From Theobroma cacao (taxonomy: Eukaryota > Streptophyta > Magnoliopsida > Malvales > Malvaceae): a stretch of 64,000 bases of DNA. The translations under genes were made by a program, and so were the position numbers. Shown in pieces: positions 10,204 through 23,639 of the stretch. The stretch's first letter is position 1; the number at the start of each line of letters is the position of its first letter. The stretch is taken from the NCBI RefSeq assembly GCF_000208745.1, contig NC_030855.1:6909773-6973772 (forward strand). Direction: 5' to 3'. The notes under the pieces were generated by a model, which made no database searches, had not been told where the DNA came from, and was given only the letters and a program-made list of their open reading frames with translations.

Positions 10204-12115
10204 TGTAATCACGATGGCAAATCCTTTTGATTGAGAGAAGATATGACACTACTCTTGTTTCTACTCATGCCCGTGTACACCATAAAGGGAGGAAGAATAT
10301 AAGCCACCCAAGCATTTGGCTTCCAACGATTGCACACACAATTGCACTTGAACTTTCACAAGAAGAGAGAACTCAATTATGCCATTATGCTAGCAAAAGG
10401 GACAATAAATTTTCCTCTCCACACAATCACACTCCTCCTAGCCGAATCACAAAGTTGAAAAACTATTTTTTAAGTCACCCAAGAAAGTGTGCAGCTAGGC
10501 TTTCTTAATAGTTTTTTGACAACTTAAAAACCTAACTTGTGTGTTTCACTTGTATTATGAGGAGTAATTGAAAGGTGTTATTTATATCTAGGTTAAATAA
10601 CTTCTTAAATTGCAAATAAGGCCTCAATATTATGGCCCCTTATAATATTGGTCTAACACTTAATTAAACCTTTTTAATTAAGTCATTGTAAATTAAAATT
10701 AAATTAAATTACTTTATTTGTTTGCAATTAAGGCCTTAATTTTATAACTAATTATAATATTAGCCTTATACTTAATTAAACTATTTTAATTAAGCTTTTA
10801 GAAGTTAAAAACCTAGTGTATGATTTAAGTCCAACTTAAATCATCACATTTTCAATTTAATTCATAATGCAACTTATTGTGTGCGACCTATTAGGTTCTT
10901 AACATATTGGCAATAGAATTGAATTATAATTTTTATTAAATTAATTAATTCAATTCCATATACCAAGATTGGCATTTAGTAATGCATCATGGTCACCCAA
11001 TTTTTACGAGAGTCAAAGGGTTCTTTGACAACCTTTCAATGTACAGTCTATCAGTGTAATTCATTCTCTCATCATATATTTCGGAAATGATAAGAGTATG
11101 GTACAGTGTCTATTCTTATTGATCTCCATATTCGTTCTTAAAGTTAGATTATTAGCTTTATAGAGACTTATAAAACTCTTTCTCATAATCTCCAAGTCGC
11201 CTTGGCTAAGGACTTCAACAAGCTAATATCAATAAAAAACTGTTAGGATATATTCTTTAAATCACTTGGGGTGATAATTCCTTTCTTGACCACTCATTTG
11301 TCTTCACCTGCTTCATGCTATTCCCAAAAGCATCTTGTTTTGGCATCTTTTGTTAAGCACCCGTAGGGAGGAAATCAAAGCATAGCACTCCACATGCAAG
11401 ACAACCTAGTGTCTCAAGTCTAGAGTATATTTACATAACTAACACATAAGAAGTACTGCATAGACACTTGAGTGAAATACCAAATGCACTTCTCATGGCG
11501 GGTGATGTTCAGTGAACTTGCTCTCCTAGGTAAGCACTTGCATTCTAGTTCTAAGTATCTCTATACTTCAACCTATAAGATCGGTTTCTTAATTCCTAGG
11601 TAAGAAACATAGAATGTATCAGTCTCTAAGCATCATTGATGTCCAATCTCAATGATACATTGACCAAGAACATTTAGAGATTATGCTTTGATGCATAGGG
11701 ATCTCATAACTGCAACCCATTATAGTTCCCTTACAAGGCATATTAATCTTATGGACTTTATCTAATTAGACTTATAACCTACTATAATTAATGTCTTATT
11801 GATAAAAGAAAACCTATAATCATTCAACATGAATGATATTGTTGCATGATTGGAATCAAGAATTAACCAATCTTAATTGGCTGTAGGGCTTATCCTAACA
11901 TCTCTAACTAACACAAAGCTAATTGCTACCTCATCGTATATGAATCCAATCCATCTAGCAATCCTATCTCCATATAGACTCGCTTATGCCCCTTAATGTG
12001 GTTAATTGCTTATATCTATCTTTGTGATGTCCATGCATCACATTATGTCATATTACTTTATCTAGATCTAATGAAACCCAAGTTTTCTTAGTATAGCTTC
12101 ATTGTTACATTCACA
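10204..12115 (-). repeat. 3' LTR of a decayed Copia element, truncated at its outer end
   Basis: Colinear with the right-hand LTR: 10204 onward matches 17207-18777, and the match resumes at 21646-21986, with no solo LTR inserted in this copy. The aligned parts are about the same length (1,912 bp each). The outer ~170 bp of the LTR, present at 17038-17206, is missing here and replaced by Gypsy integrase sequence. The inner end is near 12115, where the minus strand reads TGTGAATGTAAC and aligns with TGTTAGGATGACC of the other LTR. A frame at 10227-10508 (+) lies inside the LTR and is not a gene. Confidence 0.7.
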
Positions 12116-15100
12116 ATGTTTAGAACCCCATATTACTTTCGTGATCTAATGATCTAAATTTCCTCTTATTTGGGCCTTCAATAAGTTATATATGACTTTG
12201 ATTATATACATGTACATAGTCCTCTTTCTTTCTTTGGAACCATTTCAAGTAAATGACGTTATATGCATCATATGCATTTATCAGTTTTCATTGTGCCATC
12301 TACCCTTTTTAAATTTTGGCACTTTATTTGTACACATATTGCATCCCATGTAATTGTGTCACCAAAGAATTGTATTCACTCCTACTAACCTTCTCATGTG
12401 TATGAGATAAGAACACTTGTACATTCTATTAAATCTAACCTTTTAGATCCCATTTAATAGAACAAAATGTATAACTCCAACGAAAAACATATTTAGTAGA
12501 TTCATCTCATATGAATAATAATACTACTAAATTCATGGAGTTCTCATACATATGATTATGCATGTCTATGCAAAATGTTAAGAGTTAGATTCCAATGTAA
12601 CCATGTAATATTAAAAAACACTCATTTCTTAGAGTCATCATGCTCCCACTAAATCCAAGATCCTGTATGAGAGTAATATTCGAACTCTTTTGAATATTCA
12701 ATGATGTTACATACATACATCTTAATGTATGATTGGAATTATATTGGTTTAGAATAATATAATTGGCCACATATATACTGGAGAGATATGGACTAAATCA
12801 TATCACTATATGAATTTGCTTTCTCCTTTGAACAAACATCTTTACGTTCTATTCATAAAAAGTTCCATCTCACATTAATCTACAGTCATCTTTTGAATGA
12901 TTAATTAATAAGTAAGAGTAATCTTCACTAAGATCATATCTCAATAAGAGTACTTCATACTATATAGCTAATATGATCTATATTTGAATTCTTTGAACAC
13001 TTTAAGAATTCAAATTATATTTTTTTAAGTATACAAGATAAAATCTCAATTTAGTCTTATGTAAATTTAATGAATTAGAAACATTTGCCATAACATTTTA
13101 TGTTCAATGGTTCGTATACATCTATATTTATAAGACCTTTTGAACATACCAAGTCATTCACTTTTGTATTGATTTGGTCATGTATATAAGAATTACTAGC
13201 TTCTTTATGATTCCCAATCAAAAGGAAATAAGTATCTTTATACTCTAATTCTTACTTCAATGACCAAGACTTAAATGCCATAATCGAGATAATATGTAAT
13301 CGGTTTTCTTGACATTTATATTGAGCATGGACATACTACTATTATTTTGTGCTTTATGTCATTACTTAAACGCATTCAACATCTAGTGTTAAATACTTAT
13401 GATGTTAATACAATAGTAGTAACTTTTGCTTAATCATAAACTTTAGCAAAGTTGAAACTTCTATAAGCATCTTCTTTAACTCTGTCAAGGAAACATTTTT
13501 AGTCCCTCCTAAGTCCATCTTTATCATAAAGATGTTTAAGAACATTTCAAAGTTAGTGCCCTCATTGTGGTTGTCTTCCTAATTCATAATTAAGGCAATG
13601 TAAATTCCATCTGATGGAAGCTCACTCCTAATTATGAATTGTATTTGGTAGAGATAATAGAACGTAGTCGATACTTAGTTCATGATAAACACATTGCTCG
13701 AGCTTTACCATAAAGCCTACAAACCTGAAATATTTCTTCCAATAGAACTATCTTCTAACTTCTCGCATAGAAACAATCTCTATGTTATCTCATACCTTTA
13801 TGTATGACCTTGATTATAGAAGAATTCTTTTGATTGCAAAGCCATGCATGTTGCTTTTGAAGCTTTCTAGTCATAGTAGCCAACATCACATTTGTGGCTT
13901 AATGACTCTAATGGGCATCCCATGCTTTATCACCATTTGCCTTAACATGGGCTTATAGCAAAGCTTCCTATAGATAGACAACCTTTTGCTTGAAAACATT
14001 TTTTAAGTCTTGGTACCTTTCAAAAAGGTTTGGTCTAGTGAGTTTGATTTGCTTCCAAGAAGCACCATAGTGATAGTTTTGTTTTAGCCATTTGCAATGT
14101 ATATAAACATGTTTGAATAGATAAAGCAATTGATAAATAACATGCATAAACTATTTAAAACAAGGTTGTAAAATTTTAAATAATTCTCTCACTATTTTCT
14201 ACAAGATGATAACCCTCCATATTACCTCGAGAGATCTATACTTGGATTCTTTTAATGGGCTAAGATCTCATCCATCTAGTCATTGCCTTGAGAGTGCCCA
14301 ACAAATCGTGATAGGTGGATTAGGTAGATAACTGAACTTACCAATTTCATCTCTATACAACTTCTAGATCAGCTAGGTGACAACACATTACCTAAACATA
14401 TCATATATGTTTCATCTAGCCTTAACCTCTTGTGTCCATAATAATCAAGTTTCCAAGCATCTGGATTTTACGAAACTAGTTAAGTAAAATCCACCAATAA
14501 CTTAAACATACTATTGTAAAAGTGTGACCTTGAGTGTGCTTAACAAGTCTTTGATTAAAAGAGCAACTAAGTTATCTTGCTCTATGGTGGAAGGCAACTT
14601 GGTCATACGTGGCATGTCACTCAATATATAATGAGGGATTTTTGTTTTCAATTTTATTAAGGTCTCATCTTTGCATACAAAGCATTTATTAAATCTCATA
14701 AAATAAATCAATCACATGCATAGTACTTAGCATTGCATTGCATTTATTAAATTGCATAAATAACTCTATCACATGCAAACTTCTTTGGATGATTATGGAT
14801 TTTAACTATACTACTTTCCTTGAGCCATCAAAGAAAACTAACTTGGTCAAACCTAGGGTATTACATATAAGAATCTTTAAAATCTGCTTGTCATCTCCTT
14901 GTCTTTTTTGGCTTCTTGGATCTCCATCATTAATTTTTTCAACATTCAATTCCTAATCTATCCTAATTCTAATTACATTTGAATGAAGAAACCTCGAGTT
15001 ATATTTGAGGGGAGTAAGATAAGGAAAGAATTTTACAAACTGAGATAAAGAGATAACGCAAGACACGTAGGCCCTATTTAAAAAATACCAAGAATACACA

Positions 15101-17024
15101 TTCGACCATAACATAATCATATTGAGTCTAAGTCCATAATCATCCACATATATTCATCAATATGAATAAAATTTAAAGACATGTCTTATTCAAATTGTTA
15201 ATCACATTAATCATATGAGGTATTTGAGATTAGCAATTTTCAACATTTGAATTTTTTTAATTTTAAATTTTCAAGTAACCATTTAATTCTATATATGGAA
15301 ACTTCTTTCATATTTAGTAAGTATTATTAATCAAAATTAGTAATTTATCCATTCCTAATCTTATTAGGACTAGAATTAAATTTTATTATGAATTAAAACA
15401 TTTTTTATTTATTGTCCTAAACATTTTAAGTAACTTTTTTACTGATTCAATTTAATTAAAGATTGCATGTTTCTTATTACCTCATCTTCATTAGGTAATT
15501 TAGATCAATCTAAGAAAAAAAAAATCTTTAGCATAATCTTAGTATCTTATTCAAACTTCCTTCTTTAATTAAAGGAAATTTATTCATGATAAAATACTTG
15601 CCTTCATTTATTGACTTCCATAATTCTAGGAATCAAATTCTTTAATTTTTGGTATCAACAAAAAAGTTTCAAGTATCCTTAATTTAAAGAATCAAATTCC
15701 TTAATTCAAAATATCTTAATTTATTATCTTTATGGAACTACTTTCATAATTATCCAATCAGCTTTTGAATATTATTGACTCTCATAACTTTATGAATTAA
15801 ATTCCATGATTTATGGGTATCATAAATTAAATCTTGACATCCTTTATTTAAGAAATCAAATTCTTTAAATCTATTTATGTCAAAATTATCTTTTATGTAA
15901 CTTTTCCATAAATATTCAAATAGCCAATTTGTAATTTAAATTGCACCAATTAAGGATGCAATTTAGGCAAGTACTCAATGCCAAAACAGTGGCTTTAGTC
16001 AACTGCAGGCAGCATTGGTGCAGTCACCATTTTCAGTTTTTATGGGGCCTTAAATTTGGGAATTTTAATTCCAAAATTTTTTTCTGGTTAGCCAACATAT
16101 GGAACTATTCTATATCAAATTTGCACAATTTTTGGATGCAAGTTGAGTGGTCAAATCACCCTTAAATCGTGACTTTTTGCTGTTGGTGGTAGCAATGGTG
16201 CATTTATAGTTCTATGCTTTAAACTGGCTCCAAATTAGGGAATTTAATCCTCAATTTTTTTTATGGTTAGCTAACATATGGAGACTTTCTATATTAATTT
16301 TTCATAATTTTTGGACATAGATAATTTGCTCAGAAAATTCAAAAATTGTGACCTATGTCTGTTGGACATAATCATGTTTTCAGGTTCTTAGGTGGCATTG
16401 ACAATGCCAAAATCCTAGGAAGCAAATTCTTTAATTTTTAAACTTTGAATTTTGGCAATATTTGAACTTTTTCAAAACTTAAAATTCAAGCAAATAAGTG
16501 AAACTAATTGCACAAACTTAGGCTCCTTTTAAGTTGTCAAAATTTGTCAAAATCATGGCCTGAAACAATTACTGGTAGCAATAGTTTCAACCATGATTTT
16601 GTGGCCACTGCACCACCATTCACCTTTGGTCTACAATCTTTCTTGGAACTATTCCAAAGTGCATTGCTTCCATGATTTTTTCAGAATATTTTAAGGCCAT
16701 TAGATGCCTTTTGAAAATCGAACCACAACAACTGCTGGACAAAATCGCATTTTGTCCCTTAAACTGCACCAAAACATTATGAACTTGAATCCGATTAGTG
16801 AATTTAATTTGTGCATCTTATGCACTTCTTAATCTAGCCAAATCACGATACTAAAACTCATATTAGTATATCAAAAATTAAGATTTAAAAGTCACTAATT
16901 GAATTTGTCTAGAAAATTGAAACAACTCCAAAATAGATTTTAAAAATTTAAGAGGGTAATAAAAATATTAAACATTGAATCAAAAACAATGAGACATGGT
17001 TTGTATTAAAACAAGCCCAGAGAA
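12116..17024 (-). mobile_element. Internal region of the decayed Copia element
   Basis: Bounded by the two LTRs and, at its right end, by a PBS. Coding capacity is almost gone. Scattered minus-strand similarities include LSRLWHLSLGH near 13290 (like the gag-pre-integrase 'LWH.RLGH' block) and short segments between 12580 and 14700. No intact protease, integrase or RT motif was found. The part nearest the PBS (about 14950-17020) is long, AT-rich and non-coding, with a diverged direct repeat at about 16012-16190 and 16191-16370. Confidence 0.45.
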
Positions 17025-17036
17025 GCTTTGATACTA
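17025..17036 (-). other. Primer-binding site of the decayed Copia element
   Basis: The plus strand reads GCTTTGATACTA, the complement of TAGTATCAAAGC, two mismatches from the tRNA-iMet PBS TGGTATCAGAGC. The LTR begins one base to the right (TGCTGGAATGG at 17038). Confidence 0.65.
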
Positions 17037-18777
17037 CTGCTGGAATGGCATGAAACTTATAGACAACGATTATCATATGCAACAGAATATAAAATTTTTA
17101 AACGTACCATGTAATGCCATCACCCATGGATCACTTTAGTGGTTTCAATACGAACAAAATTTAAGAGGAGTAATAAAAATATTACCTAGCCAAGTGATGT
17201 CGTAATCACGATGGCAAATCTTCTTGATTGAGAGAAGATATGACATTACTCTTGTTTCTACTCAAGCCCATGTACACCACAAAAGGAGAAAAAACCCAAG
17301 CCACCTAAGCGTTTAACCTCTAACGGTTGCACACACGATTGCTCTTGAACCTTCACAAAAAGGGAGCTTTCTCAACTATGCCTTTGTGCTAGGAAGGTGA
17401 ACAACAACTTGTCCTCTCCACACAATCACATTCCTCCTAGCCGAATCACAAAGTTGGAAAATTATTTTTCAAGTCATTCAAGAAAGTGTGCAAGAAAGTG
17501 TGCGGGCTAGGCTTTTTTGTTAGTTTTCAAACAACTTAAAAACCTAACTTGTGCATTTCACTTGTATTATGAGGAATAGTTGGAATGTGATATGTATATC
17601 TAGGTTAATTAACTTCTTAAATTGCAAATAAGGCCTCAATATTATGACCCTTTATCATATTGGCCGAACACTTAATTAAACATTTTTAACTAAGTCATTG
17701 TAAATTAAAATTAAATTAAATTTACTTTATTTGTTTGCAATTAAGGCTTTAATATTATAACTAATTATAATATTGGCCTTATACTTAATTAAACTATTTT
17801 AATTAAGTCTTTAGAAGTTAAAAACCTAGTGTATGATTTAATTCCACCTTAAATCATCACACTTCTAATTTAATTCATAATGCAACTTATTATGTTTGTA
17901 CCATTAAGTTCTTAACATGTTGGCAATGGAATTGAATTATCATTTTTACCAAATTAATTAATTCAATTCCATAGACCAAAATTGGCATCGGCAATGTATC
18001 ATGGCCATCAAATTGTTAGAAGAGTCAACAGGTTCCTTGATAACCTTTCAGTGTATAGTTTATCAGTGTGATTCATTCCCTCATCATATATCACGAAAAT
18101 TATAAGAGTATGGTGTAGTGTCTACTCTTTTTTATCTCCATATTCATTCTTCAAGTTTGATCATTGGCTTTATAGAGACTTATGAAACTCTTTTTCATAA
18201 TCTTTAAATCACCTTGGCCAAGGACTTCAACAAGCTAATATCAACCAAGAACTGTTAGGATATGTCCTTTAATTCACTTGCGGTGATGATTCCTTTCTTG
18301 ACCACTCATTTGCCTTCACATGCTTCACGCTATACTCGAAAGCATCTTGTGTTGGCATCCTGTGTTGGTAGTTGGCATCCTTTATTAGGCACCCGTAAGG
18401 ATGAAATCAAAGCATAGCATTCCACAAATAAGACAACCTAGTGTCTCAAGTTTAAGGAATATTTACACATGAAAAGTATCGCAAAGACACTTGAGTGAAA
18501 TACTAAATGCACTTCTCATGGCAGGTCATGTTTAGTAAACTTGTTCTTTTAGTCAAGCACATCTATTCTAGTTTCAAGTATCTCTATACTTCAACCTATG
18601 AGATCGGTTTCCTAATTCCCAAGTAAGAGACATAGAATGTACCAGTCTCAACAATACATTGACCTAGAACATTTAGAGATTATGCTTTGATGCATAGGGA
18701 TTTCATAATTACAACCCATTACAGTTCCCTCGCAAGGCATATTAATCTCATGGATTTCATCTAATTAGATTTATAAT

Positions 18778-19578
18778 TGTCACAGCCCAATTCCCGGGCC
18801 ATGACCAGTGCAAGGACCCAATGGGCTTAGCCCACTAAGCCTAAGCAAGCCTACTAAATTGATCTTATACATTAATCCCTATTCCTTTAGAATCCGAAAT
18901 TTGTAATGTTCAAATACCGTTCCTTTGAAAACAATTCATAAAACCCAATCATGCATTTATAATGGTATCATCAACCATTATATTCATATATAGATTAACA
19001 AATGATTCTTAGTATTTCACAACAAGTATTCATATGCACATGATTAAACCTTGACTATCAGCAGAGTGACTCTGGGCACAGTTACTAACATTTAGTGCCA
19101 CGTTAAAGCTACTGAGCAATGGATAGGGATGAGCACCTTGTCCTAGGATCCAATCACCTTTAACTCAGGAAACCTAAAACATGAATTTTAAAAACGTGAG
19201 TATAAACTTAGTGAGTGAACATAGGAAGGGAACAAGCAACGTCAAGGAATGTTTAGAAATCATGATGCACTTGTTTTGAAAACAATGCAATTTAGTTTAA
19301 TTTCTTTCTTAAACCCCTTGTTTCGAACATTGATTAGTAAACTCTTAGTGTTGCAAAGACCCATGCTCAATCGTGAAGATAGAGGAGTGAAAAAAAATTA
19401 TATCAGAACCCAAGCAAGGTAGCAACGTGACAGCACGTTTCTCACTGCAATNNNNNNNNNNNNNNNNNNNNNNNNNNNNNNNNNNNNNNNNNNNNNNNNN
19501 NNNNNNNNNNNNNNNNNNNNNNNNNNNNNNNNNNNNNNNNNNNNNNNNNNNNNNNNNNNNNNNNNNNNNNNNNNNNNN

Positions 19579-19619
<41 letters not shown>

Positions 19620-21640
19620 CACGAATACCACCACCTCACTCAGCCAATGTGCACTGCCTACACACACATCATAGTCGGCATGTGCACTGCCCACTCCGCA
19701 CATGCACGGTTGTAATTGTCACAACATTTTCATTCAACTGGCATGTGCGCTGCCCACTCCGCACATACAGGTACATAGATTCATCACAATCATGTTCCAC
19801 CTCACAAAAACATTTCACTAAAGGCTTCTTCCCATGCATTTTTATAGAAAAACAATTAAAATGTCTCAATTAACCACATGTGCCTTACTCCCAAAACAAT
19901 TTATGCAAGTTCACTCACTTTACTATAGTGGGATATTACATCGCTATTTGATCGGAGGTGTCTCTAACTATTTTCACTAGCCGGTCACTCGTCATTTACT
20001 CCGGCATGCCACCACAGTACTCTAACCTTATCTTTGTACTTCCTAACAATAATACGAACTCAATATATTTAATTATATATGTATACGGGCAGCACTTCAA
20101 TCAATTAATCCTTACTCAAATTTATATTTTTTATCTTATCATGAAACCATCTTCAATTAACTCACATCTTAATACATTTTTACTAAAATTACTTATATCC
20201 ATTGCGTATGTAATTCCTTAGATTATATCACCGGCAATTTATTTATGATGCCACATGCCTACTTCAACCTTTCTAAATAATTTTTGCCCAAATCCATCTT
20301 ATATTTCCACACATAATCCACATATATGGTAGCAACAATCATTCTCACTTTCACTCGATTATTTCCTAGTTTACATGCATCGTTATCTATCTAACTTTCA
20401 ATACTTTGTTTCTCAATCCTCCCTCCACAATATTCCTTTTTCATTTCTTTCAAACAACATGCCATACAATCTTAATAATTTTCAAATAGCTTAGGCAAAT
20501 AGATCCTTTCAACAACCATAATTCCTCACAATATTCAACTAACCGTAGGCTTTAAAATATAATGTTAAGCTTACCGTTTTCCTTTTCCACTTTGAGTCCT
20601 TCATGTACCCAGGGGTTTATTGGCTTACATGTTACCAATTTTTCTCCAATCAAGCCAATCTTTGGTGCCACAAGACATTTCTCTAAGTCACTAACTCATT
20701 TTCAAAGACTACTCAAGCCAAAAATAAGAATTCTTATCGTTCCTTGCTTGAATCATCAAAATCAAGCTTTTTCTTTCTTTTCCTCCTAGGGTTTAGGTGT
20801 GCTAAAAATTGGGGTTAAAGGCTGTAAATTTAATGCTCAAGAAGTTTGGAGAAGAAAGGAAAAGAAAACATGGAAAGGAAAGTGAAGAAAACTTGATTTC
20901 ATAGTGGACAAGGAGAAAATGGCATGGAAGCTTCAAGAATGAAGAAGTTGCTGGAAGCTGATGGAAGCTGCTGGAAAAATGAGAAGAAGCTGCTGGAAAA
21001 TGATATTTATAGCTCAAGCTTATCCAAACTTCACTTAAATTACGAAAATGCCCTTAACAAGTTAACTTTGTCTTCCTCCAATCTTTTATGCAATCTTTTT
21101 ACTCTTTTGACACTGAGACAAAGTCCATAATAGTCTAGAAATACTCTGGTTCACGAAAACTTAAAAATTTTGATTCGAGATGTAAAATGACCATTTTGCC
21201 CCTACCTTGAAAATCACCATTATTTCTATTTCCTTCATTTATTTCACCACCATTAACATCATTTATTTATTTGTTAGGCCTAATCAGGCCTTAATAATAC
21301 TAGAAAACCCACTTCTAGGAGCCCACCATGAGAAATGATAAAATTACCTTTGGTTTGTGTCATCGCGTTTACTTCTAGTTACGAGTCTATGGAGGTCGAG
21401 GTTTCACACATACTTTTTCTCCCTCGCTAGGATTGACCATGTGATCCTTCTTCATGACTAAATTCGACATCCGATTAAAAATTAATATTTTAATATTATT
21501 TTATTAATAAAATATTATTTTATTCTAAAATTTTTTTTCCACTTGTCCCCTCTTGTCTCCTTGGTACCCAAAATATCTTATTATGCCTTAATTGACATTC
21601 GATAAGCTTTATTAATCACCATATCAAAGTAAGAGGTATT
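18778..21640 (-). mobile_element. Solo LTR of a Gypsy-type element (2.86 kb), TSD ATAAT
   Basis: Inserted in the Copia 5' LTR, with ATAAT at 18773-18777 and 21641-21645. The uninterrupted homologue at about 11770 confirms the site. The left end is TGTCACAGCCCAATTC; the right end is AGAGGTATT. Its middle is homologous, in reverse, to 38787-41359: both share a GGACCCAATGG block, a conserved TATA-like CTATAAATA (here 21004-21012, minus strand) and a CGAGGTTTCACAC/TGTGAGACCTCG block. It contains a duplicated TGCCCACTCCGCACAT segment (19688 and 19750), GCTGCTGGAAGCTG repeats near 20945-20998, an AT microsatellite and an assembly gap. No coding sequence was found. Confidence 0.75.
19452..19578. other. 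Assembly gap (127 Ns) beside an AT microsatellite
   Basis: A run of N from 19452 to 19578 is followed at once by an (AT)n tract to about 19615. Frames predicted across it are artefacts. Confidence 0.95.
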
Positions 21641-21989
21641 ATAATAACCCATTATAATTAACGTCTTATTGATGAAAGAAAACCTCTAATCATGCAACAT
21701 GAATGATATTGTTGCATGATTGGAATCAAGCCTTAACCAATCTTAATTGGCTGTAGGGCTCATCCCAACATCTTCAACTAACACAAAGCCAATTGCTACC
21801 TCATCGTATATGAATCCAATCCATCTAGCAATCCTGTCTCCATGTAGACTCGCTTGTGCCCCTCAATATGGTTAATTGCTTATATCTATTTTTGTGATGT
21901 CCATGCATCACATCATGTCATATTACTTTATCTAGATCTAATGAGACCCATGTTCTCTTCGTATGGTTGCAAGGGTCATCCTAACACTT

Positions 21990-23628
21990 GTTCCATTTTA
22001 GTTCTTTCTATTAGCTAATCAACTTTAGCCTTTTTCAGTAATTCATTGATGAACTTATATACCTCTATCTCTTTTGATTCTGTGGGAGAATTGTTGTACC
22101 CCTTTTCTACTGGTGACTCTTAGTCATTCATCTTTGCTTTTTTAGATTCTTGTTTTACCTCTGTTTATTCCTTTTGTTCATTTCTTCCTACTGTTGGTTC
22201 CTTTCCTTTTTCCTTCTCTTCTTGCATAGCTTTTTCTTTTTTAGAATCCCATTTCTGATTCATATTTTTAGTTTTAGGTTTTTCTTTTCCAGTTTCACCT
22301 TTATGGACAGATGCAAGGACCTCAAACTACTATGTAACAATTCTTTCACTAAAGAGACTTGTGGTTGCTGCTTGCTTTTCTGAAGTAGGGGTTTTAGTTC
22401 TTTTTTCTTGAAGTAGTATATCTTCAAGAGTTGTAGCTTTTCTTCAATTTTGCTTATCTTCTCAAGCTGGTTTGTCAACTTTTTGTCTATCCTCATGAGA
22501 AGATTGAATATCATTTCACTTTGGAATAGAGGTTGGTTGACTCTTGAGTAAGGGGTGGAAGGAGTTTTAGTGGCAAGAAGAAATGGTATGCCTCTTATGG
22601 ACTTGATGCACTCATTTCTTTCCAACTTGTACCCCATATTTAAAACACTCCCTAAAACGATTCCCTGATCTTTGTTTTTTGTTAAATCAACTTGAAATCT
22701 TATACTCCATATTCCCTTTTTCTTGACAAGAGCTGAGATGATATTACCATATGACAAATTAACCTTGTCTCCAAATAATGTTCTCTTGATTCTTTCAATC
22801 ATATATTTGCTTACATTTAATGGGATATCATTAAACACAGATTTCATCAACCATAGGTCTTAAGCACTTACATACATGAAGCTACTACTCCTACCATGCA
22901 ATGTGGTACCAATAAAATAATGTTGGATTATGAGTTGTGCATTCTTGATATCTCTAGCATAGTTTCTAGATGAAAAATTTTCTTTTCCTTCAGTCACTAT
23001 TTCCTAAATATGGCTAAGATCATATTTTTCTAGCATCTTAAATTCTCTTACTTTAAACTCTATTTTTACAAAATCTCCTAGGCCTTTAACACTAATCTAA
23101 AATTCTCTACCACTTAGGAAAACATTCAGCCCATCTTCTATATATTCCTCCGGATTAACTAATTCCATTCTATCCACTACAATGCTAGAGTAAAACTCTT
23201 TTACTAGTGAGGGGCCAAACATTCTATCCCCAAAGGTGCTCAGATTCTTCAATTTCAATTCATCAAAAATATCACTCTAAATCTTTCTTTACTGCAAGTG
23301 CTTCATTAAAGCTAAGCCAATCAAAGAATTTTTCACATGAAACTATTGCATTCACTATTTTCTTAAATCTATCAGCATGTAACTTATTTCTAAATCGAAA
23401 GGTGGAACTAGTATCTTTTCCTCGTGAGAGTCCTGTAGCAACTGTTCTTTTCTCTAATTGTACTTTTCTTTTTACTTTCTCTCTTTTTCTCCACTGAAGG
23501 ATTTTGAGTTTTCCTTTTTTCTTTGAAAGAAAAGATAGGGGATCATCACCCTTTCTTTTCCTTTTTCCTTTATCAGCAATCTTGTGCGTGAGAGAGGTTT
23601 TAGCCATGTGATTTCTAAGGGAGTGCAC
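21990..23628 (-). pseudogene. Sirevirus envelope-like / 'putative plant transposon protein' ORF
   Basis: Starts near 23628 or 23604 with a Lys/Arg-rich N-terminus (KGKRKRKGDD, KKKGKLKI). It then reads a domain segment FRFRNKLHADRFKKIV and FDWLSFNEALAVKKD. After stops and frameshifts (about 22860-23270) a long clean frame follows at 22260-22850 with LMKSVFNDIPLNVSKYMIER and NLSYGNIISALVKKKG. This matches the 'I...M....K..LPYG..I..I....G' pattern of the plant-specific domain in Sirevirus envelope-like proteins. A Lys/Glu/Gln-rich coiled-coil tail ends near 22000 (FINELLKKAK). No hydrophobic fusion or membrane segment was seen. The role of this ORF in the element is not known. Confidence 0.6.
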
Positions 23629-23639
23629 TTAGGTTTTAT

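Larger units (their letters stand above)
17038..21986 (-). repeat. 5' LTR of the decayed Copia element, split by a solo LTR
   Basis: LTR ends are visible as TGCTGGAATGG at 17038 and CATCCTAACA ending at 21986 (minus strand TGTTAGGATG). Excluding the inserted solo LTR and one target-site copy, the length is about 2.08 kb. It matches 10204-12115 throughout, including GTAATCACGATGGCAAATC (17211/10207) and AACATGAATGATATTGTTGC (near 21700/11830). At 21987 it meets the envelope-like ORF of the next Sirevirus. Confidence 0.7.

Noticed and set aside
10227..10508. 93-codon plus-strand frame
   Set aside because: Lies in a Copia LTR whose other copy (17207 onward) does not preserve the frame.
19398..19873. 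Frames crossing the N gap
   Set aside because: They translate Ns and an AT microsatellite inside a solo LTR.
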